A stretch of 64,000 nt of DNA from positions 1-64,000 of the forward strand of contig NZ_JACKTL010000067.1 of NCBI RefSeq assembly GCF_025822245.1, written 5' to 3'. A program made the position numbers and the translations under genes. The DNA comes from Mycolicibacterium hodleri (GTDB lineage: Bacteria > Actinomycetota > Actinomycetes > Mycobacteriales > Mycobacteriaceae). Below, one piece after another: positions 25,203-33,766 of the stretch; the first letter of the stretch is position 1; each line of letters starts with the position of its first letter. A model generated the notes under the pieces. It was not told the DNA's origin and searched no databases. It saw only the letters and a list, made by a program, of their open reading frames with translations.

Positions 25203-26294
25203 ATGATATCGAATTTAATTCGTTGGTTTCGTAAGCAAGCGGCGGCGCTAAAGGACGTACGGTATCCCCAGCGTCGGAAATCGCGGACCAGCAGATATCT
25301 TGCGGTGGCTGCGCTGCTCATGGTGGTCGTCACCGTGGTGGCACTAGTGCATGGCCTCGACGACCAATCGGCCCCTTTCCCGAGCGTCGACACCATCACC
25401 AGCAACGGTAGCGCTAACGATGCCGCCGCACCCAAAGCAGGGCCGCTGGAGTTGGCGTTAAACGCTGAGATCAGCGAAGCGTTAAAGACCAAGGAGTGGC
25501 CCGGCCTTGAGCCGTCGGTGGAATCGGTGATCAGCGGACCGGAGGCCGACCCAGAAGTCAGGACTAACTGCGGCGGAACACTATTCCCTGATCAGGCACT
25601 CTGTCGGTGGGGATCGAAGGACGCCCCGACACTAGTGGTGATCGTTGGGGATTCGGTGGCACTGTCTTACGCGGGCCCCCTGCGCCGGATCGCGTTGGAC
25701 TCTGACAATCAGATTCAAGTGCGCGCAGAGGCAATGCCTGGGTGTGAATTTACTGACGACCTGATCGCATACGACGACCAGCGGCTGGTTGACGCCTGCA
25801 CTGCAAGAAAGCAGCATTCGATCGATGTAATCAATGCCAAGCAACCCGCAATCGTGATAATCGCCAATTCCTATGGAGAAAAGCAAGTCGTCGGACACGA
25901 TAAGCCAATGACACCGCGCGAATGGTTCGAGTCGATGAAACGTATCGTGGCAAAATTCAAGGGAAGCACAAAAAAGATTGTGCTTCTGGCCGCTCCGCCC
26001 GGCGATGTGTCAATCGATCGTTGCTACCGCGCTGGTGACAGCAGACCTGCAGACTGTGTCGGCCGGGTATCGAAACAATGGAGCGACACTGCATACAACG
26101 AGCGCCGCATCGCCGAGTCCGTTGGCGGGGCCTGGATGGATTCGCGCCAGTGGTTCTGCAACCAATCACGCCAGTGCCCAAGCTTCGTAGGTCAAACACT
26201 GACCAAACGCGATGGCGTGCATATGGCACCGTCGTACGGAGACAAAATATTTCCAGTGATGTCGGAAGCCTTCAAGTCAGCTGGAATCCTCTAG
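25203..26294 (+). CDS. Membrane-anchored SGNH hydrolase-like O-acyl-modification protein
   Basis: A 363-residue protein from ATG 25203. One membrane helix (YLAVAALLMVVVTVVALVHG) near residue 35-55 is followed by an extracytoplasmic SGNH domain: IVGDSVALSYAGPL (catalytic Ser, block I), then TKKIVLLAAPPGDV, and DGVHMAPSYG (catalytic Asp/His, block V). It is clearly homologous to the C-terminal domain of the acyltransferase at 30775-32959, including the linker (ISEALKTKEWP against VSALKATEWP). It looks like that domain living without its acyltransferase part. Probably transfers or removes acyl groups on the exported glycan. Confidence 0.82.
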   Translation: MISNLIRWFRKQAAALKDVRYPQRRKSRTSRYLAVAALLMVVVTVVALVHGLDDQSAPFPSVDTITSNGSANDAAAPKAGPLELALNAEISEALKTKEWPGLEPSVESVISGPEADPEVRTNCGGTLFPDQALCRWGSKDAPTLVVIVGDSVALSYAGPLRRIALDSDNQIQVRAEAMPGCEFTDDLIAYDDQRLVDACTARKQHSIDVINAKQPAIVIIANSYGEKQVVGHDKPMTPREWFESMKRIVAKFKGSTKKIVLLAAPPGDVSIDRCYRAGDSRPADCVGRVSKQWSDTAYNERRIAESVGGAWMDSRQWFCNQSRQCPSFVGQTLTKRDGVHMAPSYGDKIFPVMSEAFKSAGIL

Positions 26295-26394
26295 CCAACT
26301 ACTTACACAGAGACAGCATCAGCTCAATTGATCGGTGGTGGTCGGATGCCGTCACTTGCACCGCCGGTTGTAGACGGATCGGGTTTCCCTCGGC

Positions 26395-28038
26395 CTATTG
26401 GGACGGATGCCGCGATTCATCGGACAAGGTTGTTGCAGCCTCCGGACCGGCTGGGGCAGCTGCAACAGCATTCGGTTCTCGCGGGTCCCTGTTCGTAACA
26501 AGGCCGTCCAGTGGAGTCGGCGCGTTCTTCTCTGAGCCAGGCTCGTCGGGGGTCACCGAACGCTGCCGAATGAACACGATGATGCTTAGCGCAACCAGGA
26601 CCCACCACGTCGGTTGTTGACGAGAGTTGCTCGGCGACAATGCAACCTCGGACACTCCCACGATCGAGAGCGCTACCAACATCGACAAACCGGCGAGGTC
26701 TGCACTCGCCCTTCCGCGCGCAAGCACCCATGCGATGCGCACCATTGTGACGAGTACGGCGACACCAACAAGCCAGCCACCGTCAAAGAGGATCTGCAGC
26801 GTGGAACTGTGCGGTGTAACCAATTGGAGGTCGTTAGCAAAGCCTTCAAAGCCCTCCGAGTAGTACGACGAAGCCCCCGATGTCGACTGACCGTAGGTGC
26901 CGTGACCAATCATCTGATGGAGCCAGTCGACTCGCTGCTCGTAAAAATCGATAGAACGTGACCAAATTTGGTCACGACCGGCAAGAGTCGAAGCTTCCTC
27001 GTCGGGACGGATGATCCATGGCGCATACGAACTTGCCGCCGTCATCACTTGTCCGAAGACAACCTTTACGTACTCGTAAATGAAGGGAACGATCATCGCG
27101 ACTCCGACGAGCCAGGGCGCGACTCGGCGGAACATTCGTGGAAGCAGAAGTACACAGGCGCACACGAAGGCAGACCCAAGCAAAGACACCCTTGAGTCGC
27201 TCAAAATGATCACGCTCACGGCGCAGACTGCTGCAACCAGACGAAAAAAGCGATATCGCCCGGAGTACATAATGACTGGGACGACTGCGGTGATGTACAC
27301 GCTGGCCATAGCCGGCGTGGCGGCCAGTGAAACGGACAACGGGAAAATAGCACGCATTCCGCCTGTGAGCGAGTTTCCTAGCCCTTCCGTACGGTCGGCT
27401 GTCCCGGTGACACCCACCAACCAAAGCCCAATGGACACAACCACAAAGAGTCCGACGCCATCGATAAGCGATATCACTGCGCTCGATTTCGACTCCGAAA
27501 GGCACACCGCGCGTGTGGTGATTAGGCAGCCCACGACAAAATAAAGCAAATCGAACGTGTCGGTTGGAAAATTCGGTCGCAGGACAATTGCCAGCGCGAG
27601 GACAGGCAAAGCTGCGCATGACCAAGTAAGGTCCATTCTAAATGAGCCGGTGGAAGGGCGTCGCATAGCGAATGCAATTCCAGCTGTCAATATCAATAAG
27701 AAGGCACTAAAGGATAGGCTGACTGGGGTGATTGCGGCTATCGCCGACAGTGCCGTCGGGAGAGCAATCAATGCGACATTGGGCGTCAGCGTAGGAATCC
27801 GGTTCGATATGGTCCCCACGCGTCTGCGTCGCCAAACAGAAAGGGCAGCGAACGCGACGAGAGCCGTGACCACGGGTAGTAACATCCAGTAGCCAAGCGC
27901 CACTGTGCCGGCACCAGCAGCAAACGCCGCAACCATGCCTAGCCCCAGCAACCAAACCCCGCCGATTGCGGCACTTCGACCGGATCGATCGGCGAATGCG
28001 AACTGACCCCGACCGCTTATGATCCCCCGTTTAGGCAT
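26395..28038 (-). CDS. Wzy/WaaL-like O-antigen polymerase or ligase
   Basis: A 547-residue protein with about a dozen hydrophobic segments and one large extracytoplasmic loop (SIDFYEQRVDWLHQMIGHGTYGQSTSG... to ...VTPHSSTLQILFDGG), the layout of the Wzy_C/O-antigen ligase superfamily. It would polymerise lipid-linked repeat units outside the membrane. Start ATG 28038 is chosen for AGAGGGAG 3 bases upstream; a longer frame to 28089 lacks an RBS. It is last of three minus-strand genes (FkbM, unknown transferase, Wzy). A polar C-terminal tail of about 40 residues is unusual. Confidence 0.82.
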   Translation of the reverse strand: MPKRGIISGRGQFAFADRSGRSAAIGGVWLLGLGMVAAFAAGAGTVALGYWMLLPVVTALVAFAALSVWRRRRVGTISNRIPTLTPNVALIALPTALSAIAAITPVSLSFSAFLLILTAGIAFAMRRPSTGSFRMDLTWSCAALPVLALAIVLRPNFPTDTFDLLYFVVGCLITTRAVCLSESKSSAVISLIDGVGLFVVVSIGLWLVGVTGTADRTEGLGNSLTGGMRAIFPLSVSLAATPAMASVYITAVVPVIMYSGRYRFFRLVAAVCAVSVIILSDSRVSLLGSAFVCACVLLLPRMFRRVAPWLVGVAMIVPFIYEYVKVVFGQVMTAASSYAPWIIRPDEEASTLAGRDQIWSRSIDFYEQRVDWLHQMIGHGTYGQSTSGASSYYSEGFEGFANDLQLVTPHSSTLQILFDGGWLVGVAVLVTMVRIAWVLARGRASADLAGLSMLVALSIVGVSEVALSPSNSRQQPTWWVLVALSIIVFIRQRSVTPDEPGSEKNAPTPLDGLVTNRDPREPNAVAAAPAGPEAATTLSDESRHPSQ

Positions 28039-28206
28039 ACGCTCCCTCTGACGCGCAACCACACCGAGATGCATCGAAGTGGCCCTCAAGAAAAGCCATC
28101 GGGCTAGTTGCTGAACCCTTACGGATAAATTGTCTCGTCACGCTTGCGTACTTCATTGCACCCCTCTCGCCTAGCCTGAGTTTCACCTGTCGCCCGAGGT
28201 TCGCGA

Positions 28207-29403
28207 CTACTCGTCACATGGACGAAGTGGTTCGTTGTATCTCTTCTGCAGGGTGGGCGTCCAGGAGCGATGGAGCATACGAAATTGAAAACCGCGACGT
28301 TCGGCTTCGGCGAGGCGGTCTTCCAGCAAGTCTCCGTGAACCTGTTTCACATATTGAACCTCGTTGCCGACCGGTATCGACTTGGCAAAGAACGCAGGAT
28401 GCGAATCGCGGATGGACTGCATGAGCTCGGGATAGGTATGGCGATCCGAATTTGACCAAAATCCCGCATCACTAGGCGCACGCCCGTCGAACCCCCATAA
28501 TCGAATATCGGTTCCCAACGTACAGCCAAGCGGCAGCAGTAAACAATTAAGCACGTTTCCGATATGTGGAAGGTTAAAGCGCTTAGTCAGATCCACGGAT
28601 ATGTCCTCGTGCTCGCCGTAGGGAATTGGCACCAGAAGTGTTTCAACCTCGCGAAATTGGGAGCGCACGACAACATCGAATTGTGCCGGATAAACAAACA
28701 GGGTGCGACCAGCTGATTCTTTCAGCCGCCGCAAAGCGTCGGCTCGAAATGCTTGCGCGTGTGGATTATGGCCAAAGTGGTAAATGGCATCTCCAGCTGT
28801 GAAGAAGGCCGGATTCAGATGGTGCCAAAGCTCTGGATCGCGGACGATTGTGTTACAGACGACGGTGATCCCGTCGGCAAACTGCCGCTCGCTCGCCAGT
28901 TGCAACGAAGGACCGGTTCCGAATAAGTACACGGGCCGCGGACCGCATTCTTTCAGTCTCTGGATGTGCTCTCCGAATGTTAGTCGAGCAATCGCCGATG
29001 ACTTTCGTCGAGCACCTCGACGGTTTAGCGCCGAACCGAGCTCGAGCAGGTCCCAGCCGTCAACCGGATTGGATTCATAATCAAGATCAGCCACCCACTC
29101 CAAACGCCGTAGAGCGAATCTAGATACTGCCTCTGGGTCTGCTGTAGCAACACCAGCGCTGCACAAGTAAGCGCGCATCGACCCCCGGTGTGCGCGTGTG
29201 ACACGTACCGGATGTCCAAAATGAGCTACCAGGAAGCGTAACCGTGCCTCAACATTTTGCGCCTTCGAAGGAGTTGCATTGCCGGTCACAAGCAGAATTT
29301 GCGGCTGTCGAATGGGCATTCTGACTGCGTCCACCACGGTATTGAAGTAGCGCCAAAAAGCTAACTTTGCCCTCCGGAGGCGCGAGTATGAATAGCCCGT
29401 CAT
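28207..29403 (-). CDS. Possible Maf/DUF115-like or sialyltransferase-like glycan protein
   Basis: A 398-residue soluble protein. Near residue 160 it reads YLFGTGPSLQLASERQF followed by ITVVCNTIV and, further on, FTAGDAIYHFG. A GxGPSL turn followed by a buried strand with a conserved Asn is the hallmark of the DUF115/MptE/Maf group, in which Maf proteins attach CMP-nonulosonic acids, and is also found in GT42-type sialyltransferases. The N-terminal 150 residues match nothing I know. Given a CMP-sugar synthetase-like gene 8 kb away, it is a candidate transferase for that donor, which is inference. SD AAGGA lies 7-8 bases before ATG 29403. Confidence 0.55.
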   Translation of the reverse strand: MTGYSYSRLRRAKLAFWRYFNTVVDAVRMPIRQPQILLVTGNATPSKAQNVEARLRFLVAHFGHPVRVTRAHRGSMRAYLCSAGVATADPEAVSRFALRRLEWVADLDYESNPVDGWDLLELGSALNRRGARRKSSAIARLTFGEHIQRLKECGPRPVYLFGTGPSLQLASERQFADGITVVCNTIVRDPELWHHLNPAFFTAGDAIYHFGHNPHAQAFRADALRRLKESAGRTLFVYPAQFDVVVRSQFREVETLLVPIPYGEHEDISVDLTKRFNLPHIGNVLNCLLLPLGCTLGTDIRLWGFDGRAPSDAGFWSNSDRHTYPELMQSIRDSHPAFFAKSIPVGNEVQYVKQVHGDLLEDRLAEAERRGFQFRMLHRSWTPTLQKRYNEPLRPCDE

Positions 29404-29500
29404 ATGGCTGTCCTTGTAAGTTCTACGTCAATTGACGAAGTCGACCATCGTGTTCGGCCATCACCCGCCCTCCGAACCGATCCGCGAATGCTCAATGTCG

Positions 29501-30337
29501 TCACGCGTGCCGACGGCGGCCAAGCAGCCGGTGCTGTTTTGGACCGAACGTTTGCATACAGCGAATCGCGTCGTCAGCATCTCGAAAACAGAGCACATTC
29601 CCCCAACACGAAGAAACGTCCGACGGCTGTTGTAGAAAAAGGCCACGCCATTCGTGATGAGTGCCGTATTCGACGATCGGTTCCCACACCGAGTACACAA
29701 GGTGGTAGCCGTGCTCAATTACGAAAGCCGCGCTGTCCGCCAAAGAATAACCCTGTGGAACAGTCTTACGGTTCTCGAACTCATAAAGTACGAAGCGTGG
29801 CTCGTACGTCCAATCGAAACCCTTCAGCGCGAAGTAATCGAAGCCTTCGATGTCAATTTTCAGGAAGTCAACATTTTTCAGGCCGCGCGACCGCAAATCC
29901 TCGGCGAGTGTCACGACATCGACGCTTGTGGTTTGCTCATGTGATTCGTGGAATGCGGCAAGAGTGCTGACGCCTGTCGACACCGGCGAGGTGAAGAACG
30001 ACGCGGATTTCGCAGGTGAATCCGAAACGGCGGAGCTTGAGAGCGCCACTCGAGGATGCGAACCAAATCGCTGCTCAAACTTTTCCCGATTCGATGGGTC
30101 GGGCTCGTAAGCGATCACTGACCACCCTAGGTCCACGAAAAGACCCGTTACCGTGCCCTGGTGCGCACCGACGTCGACGAGCACTCGACTGTCGGCATTA
30201 GACCCCGCTGCCGCCAAAGTCGCGACGATCTCCGTCTCGTCTTCCCAGGATTGCACCAGCGCCCGCTTTGCAGCCCGCAACCGTTTGACCAGCGGCTGCG
30301 GAAGTCGCGAGACGACAGACGAACGTAATTCCCCCAT
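29501..30337 (-). CDS. FkbM-family methyltransferase
   Basis: A 278-residue SAM-dependent methyltransferase. LVDVGAHQGTVTGLFVDLG (motif I, residues 53-71), VIAYEPDPSNREKF (motif II) and VDFLKIDIEGFDYFALKG (motif IV, near 155) are diagnostic of FkbM-type O-methyltransferases common in polysaccharide loci. Likely methylates a sugar or sugar-bound group. The start is uncertain: ATG 30337 has no clear RBS. First gene of a minus-strand group leading to the Maf-like and Wzy genes. Confidence 0.86.
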   Translation of the reverse strand: MGELRSSVVSRLPQPLVKRLRAAKRALVQSWEDETEIVATLAAAGSNADSRVLVDVGAHQGTVTGLFVDLGWSVIAYEPDPSNREKFEQRFGSHPRVALSSSAVSDSPAKSASFFTSPVSTGVSTLAAFHESHEQTTSVDVVTLAEDLRSRGLKNVDFLKIDIEGFDYFALKGFDWTYEPRFVLYEFENRKTVPQGYSLADSAAFVIEHGYHLVYSVWEPIVEYGTHHEWRGLFLQQPSDVSSCWGNVLCFRDADDAIRCMQTFGPKQHRLLGRRRHA

Positions 30338-30774
30338 TGAAAAAATTTAGCATGGTCTCGAGGCGCCGGCGGAGTGAGTTCACGGCGGCCGACTCCATCC
30401 TCGGGCGCTAGAAACGACACCAAGGCGGTCGCTGGCCTGCTACATGAGCGTAGGCAAGCTGAGAGAACCTCGCACGTGGCGAGAGGGCTTAAGAGGCTGG
30501 GCTTTCTGGACGTAGGACCTAACCCAGGCCATGTGGCGACGGGCGGAACTAGCCGGGTCGAACCCTGATCATTACGGTCGAGCGACCGATCCAGGCACTA
30601 AAAGCCACCCGGCTGGAACTATGAATCGGTCGATGTCTGCCGGCGATCGGGGCGCCGTCACTTAGTAGATCCGGCAGACCAGCCGACGCTGTCCGGCGCT
30701 CGACGTCGCTATGCCCACAATTGTCGTAGACTTCGCCGCGTGGCCCGGGGGGGCGTCCGCCGAGGGGGGAAGAC
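30338..30774. other. Divergent intergenic region, no gene seen
   Basis: About 440 bases between divergently read genes (FkbM methyltransferase and acyltransferase), so promoters for both sides must lie here. I found no convincing gene or RNA. It ends in GAGGGGGGAAGAC, the RBS of the TTG start at 30775. Confidence 0.45.
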
Positions 30775-32352
30775 TTGATATCTGTATTTAAGCGGTATCA
30801 GCGCGCCTCACGCCGCCGATACCGCCATGCTGCGACTTCGTCGCATCGACTCGATATTCAGGGCCTGCGGATGGTTGCGATCCTCACCGTGTTCGCGAGC
30901 CACCTTTGGGACTGGCCGCCCGGAGGGTTCGTCGGCGTCGATGTGTTCTTTGTGATCTCAGGTTTTTTGATCACCGGAAACCTTATGCGCGATGCCGAGG
31001 AGACCGGCACTGTCAACTTCCTAGACTTTTATTGGAACCGAATCCGCCGCATCGTTCCCGCCGCCACGGTCGTTCTGGCCTTGACATTCGGTGCAGCGAC
31101 ATTAGTGTTCCAGCAATTTCGAGCCCATCAGGTCGGCCTCGACGCACTTTTCGCCTTCGCGTTCATGGCCAACTGGCACTTTGCAGCCGAGGGCACCGAT
31201 TACTTCGCTCAGGGCGCTGCCGTATCTCCGATTCAGCACTACTGGTCGCTGTCGATCGAGGAGCAGTTCTACTTCGTCTGGCCTGCGATAATCTTCGTCA
31301 TCAGCGTGGTGATTGTCCGTAGGAACTGGCCTCACTCACGCCGGACGGCCATCGCGGGGGTAGCCATGGGATTCATCGCCACCGCGTCCCTCTTGTGGGC
31401 TATATACGAAACAGCGACGACACCGACGGCGGCGTACTTCAGTACGTTCGCGCGCGTATGGGAGCTGGGTGTCGGTGCGATTTTATCGATCGCCGCCGGG
31501 TCCCTCGCCCACCTCCCAACAGCACTCCGGCCGCTCTTGTCGTGGCTCGGACTCGCCATGATTGCAGCTAGTTTGTTTCTGATTGCGGAGGGCTCCCCCG
31601 CGTTTCCTGCACCGTGGGCAATTCTTCCGGTAGCCGGTGCCGCCCTGGTTATCGTCGCAGGAGTAGGCGGAGAACCCCGCTTTCAAGCGTTTCTGCGCAA
31701 CCCAGTCAGCACCTATATCGGGGGAATTTCTTACTCGCTATACCTCGTCCACTGGCCGGTAATCGTTATCGCGGGCGCGATTATGGACGTCGGAATCTAT
31801 TACTACGTCGTCGTGCTCGCTCTCGCCTCCGGTCTGGCGATAGCGTCTTACCATGGCGTGGAGAATCCGTTGCGACGCATCGACACGGACAAAATTCGTA
31901 ATGCCATTAAGGATATTCGGCGCGGCCGGTACCAAGCGCATCGGTCCAGTCAGTTCGCTGCAGCTGCCGCGATGAGCTTTCTGCTCGTTGGACTACTCAC
32001 CTTTATGCTTCAGCCGGCGGCACCCGCCGTCGCACCGCCAGACCTTGCAGTCGCTGATCCTGCTGATGCGTCCGTGTCGGGTACCTACCCGGCCGACGCC
32101 AAATTGGCCCCGTTCGGGACGGTGCTACACGACGAAATCGTCAGCGCGCTCAAAGCCACGGAGTGGCCCAACTTTAACCCGCCAGCTGAGACCGTGATCA
32201 ACGGTGAGATCGCAGTCTCCGACGTCAAGGGTTGTGGGGCGCCGAACCCAACGTCGAACTGCACATGGGGTGATCAGTTAGCGCGAAAGAAGGCAGTGTT
32301 GATCGGCGATTCGCGATTCCGTAGCTATCGCCTATCTCGGTCCTTTGCGTGA
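30775..32352 (+). CDS. Membrane acyltransferase (OafA/YrhL type), frameshifted at its SGNH domain
   Basis: Acyltransferase-3 family protein starting at TTG 30775, with GAGGGGGGAA upstream. Residues about 25-370 form the 10-helix O-acyltransferase: RLDIQGLRMVAILTVFASHL (family His), GVDVFFVISGFLITG, YWSLSIEEQFYFVWP (all diagnostic). After a linker it enters the SGNH domain but runs out of frame at 32308-32321, in the GDS motif, and stops at 32352. Without a frameshift it would be a normal OafA-SGNH fusion of about 728 residues ending at 32959. Such enzymes acetylate or acylate surface sugars. In M. tuberculosis an acyltransferase (Rv0111) also neighbours heptose genes. Confidence 0.85.
   Translation: MISVFKRYQRASRRRYRHAATSSHRLDIQGLRMVAILTVFASHLWDWPPGGFVGVDVFFVISGFLITGNLMRDAEETGTVNFLDFYWNRIRRIVPAATVVLALTFGAATLVFQQFRAHQVGLDALFAFAFMANWHFAAEGTDYFAQGAAVSPIQHYWSLSIEEQFYFVWPAIIFVISVVIVRRNWPHSRRTAIAGVAMGFIATASLLWAIYETATTPTAAYFSTFARVWELGVGAILSIAAGSLAHLPTALRPLLSWLGLAMIAASLFLIAEGSPAFPAPWAILPVAGAALVIVAGVGGEPRFQAFLRNPVSTYIGGISYSLYLVHWPVIVIAGAIMDVGIYYYVVVLALASGLAIASYHGVENPLRRIDTDKIRNAIKDIRRGRYQAHRSSQFAAAAAMSFLLVGLLTFMLQPAAPAVAPPDLAVADPADASVSGTYPADAKLAPFGTVLHDEIVSALKATEWPNFNPPAETVINGEIAVSDVKGCGAPNPTSNCTWGDQLARKKAVLIGDSRFRSYRLSRSFA
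32308..32321 (+). repeat. 7-bp imperfect tandem repeat causing a frameshift
   Basis: GATTCGC (32308-32314) is directly followed by GATTCCG (32315-32321). Deleting one unit gives GGC GAT TCC GTA GCT, reading GDSVAIAYLGPLRD, exactly as expected from the intact paralogue (GDSVALSYAGPLRR at 25203-26294). So the extra 7 bases shift the frame within the catalytic Ser motif. Confidence 0.75.
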
Positions 32353-32959
32353 CATCGCCGTCAACTCTGGCGGCGGAGTACAGCTGCACAACGAGGCCCA
32401 ATATATGTGCTATTTCATCGACACACCGCTCAGCGGCTCCGACGAAAAGCTGGCCGAAGCATGCCCTGCGAGAAAGCAACGAGCAGTGGACTATATCAAC
32501 ACCACCAAACCCGACATCGTTTTCATCTCTCACGCGTACACGGCAGGCAGAAAGGTCAGGGGCACAGACCACGACATCACATCCAAGGAATGGGCTGATT
32601 CAATGCGCGCCTTCATCAATAAGTTTCGTGGCAACGTGAAAAAAATTGTGTTCCTCGCACCTCCGCCCTCCGATGTCCTGATCAGCGAATGTTACGGAAA
32701 AAAATCGAGCGCGCCAGCCAACTGCATCAGTCGTATTACCAATGATTGGCGATCGACTGCCAACGCGGAGCAGGCTCTCGCAGCTTCTATCGGTGCGACG
32801 TGGGTGGATTCGCGCCCTTGGTTCTGCGCGTCAAGCAAGTGCCCAAGCTTTGTCGGCACCGTCATAACGAAAGCTGATGCGGTACACATGTCCCCGGCAT
32901 ACGGACAGAGAATCACCCCAGTCATTGGGGAGTCGCTCAACTTGGCGGGGGTTTTCTGA
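32345..32959 (+). pseudogene. Detached SGNH domain of the acyltransferase
   Basis: Continuation of the acyltransferase gene in a shifted frame: LRDIAVN..., VKKIVFLAPPPSDV, ATWVDSRPWFC, KADAVHMSPAYG (block V with Asp and His). It lines up with the last 200 residues of the SGNH protein at 25203-26294. The only start is TTG 32345, with no good RBS, and the Ser block is in the other part, so alone it cannot be active. Ends at TGA 32959. Confidence 0.78.
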
Positions 32960-33440
32960 GACTTGCCGGACGTCGTGCAAATAGCCGACCAACTGTCCCG
33001 TGTGTCTGCCACACCGCTCATAGCCGCGTGCGCTCTATTGTGATCCAGTCCAGCGCCTTTACGCCGAAGTACGGATGCTTTGGGGGCAGCTCGGTCGACT
33101 CAACGGCGCAGATTCGCACCAGCTAACAGTGCAGCAGTCGGGTTCGATCCGAGGCCGCCTTATTGGTGGCAACTGCCGACATCTCTAAACCCCGGTCGGC
33201 TGTGACGTGTATGGGTTCAGGACATCTTTGACCGTCGTCATCGGGACATGGGTGACCGGAAACCTGCACCTGCACTGGCATCGCCGGGGCGAGAGTCACT
33301 CTGCGATTCGACGTGGGCCCCATTCACGCCACGCCAGGCAACATGCTACTCAGGACACTACCGAACCCGTTCTCGTTCAATGAGATTCGACTGATTCGAG
33401 TAGCCCGTCCCGCGACCTGGGCGCTCCCTCCACCCCCGCC
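32960..33440. other. Gene-free stretch before the nested IS elements
   Basis: No supported gene over about 480 bases. Part may be the eroded body of the IS481-like element whose 3' end follows, but I could not align it by eye. Confidence 0.4.
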
Positions 33441-33629
33441 AGCTGGACCGCGAGCGTGCAGCGGCGAGTTCCCAAAGATGGTGTCGTGATGGTCGCCGGG
33501 CAGCGACTGCGAGTCGGACGAACCCGCGCGGGGATCATCGTCACTGTCGTAGTCGAGGATCACCAGTTCCGAGTGCTTGATGGCATCACAGAGCTGTCAT
33601 TGCACACCCGAACATCAACCAAACCCATC
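33441..33629 (+). pseudogene. C-terminal remnant of an IS481-like transposase, split by an IS21 element
   Basis: From about 33441 the + strand reads ...QRRVPKDGVVMVAGQRLRVG, then RTRAGIIVTVVVEDHQFRVL, then DGITELSLHTRT...KPI, the C-terminal beta-domain seen in IS481-family transposases. The frame reaches the IS21 element at 33630. Removing that element and one CATC copy continues it as ...KPIRNFNATRHQQRQTCPDN at 35610 onward. The upstream catalytic domain is missing, so the gene was already a fragment or decayed later. Confidence 0.7.
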
Positions 33630-33678
33630 TGACGGCGCTCGCTGAAATTCCCCAGTAGTGCTCATCGAAATTCCCCAC
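33630..33678 (+). repeat. Left terminal repeat of the IS21 element
   Basis: TGACGGCGCTC then two repeats, CTGAAATTCCCCAG and TCGAAATTCCCCAC, separated by a GTGCTC spacer. Inverted relative to 35562-35609. Confidence 0.75.
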
Positions 33679-33766
33679 CTGTGTGGTACCGCCAATGGGG
33701 GCGGGTCTCCCTTGAAGCTGATGGTCTCTGACCACGCATTGACTATCAGAGGAGACCCGCTTTCTC

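Noticed and set aside
30338..30774. Possible tRNA-like GGTCGAACCC segment
   Set aside because: No matching acceptor, D or anticodon arms could be folded around it.
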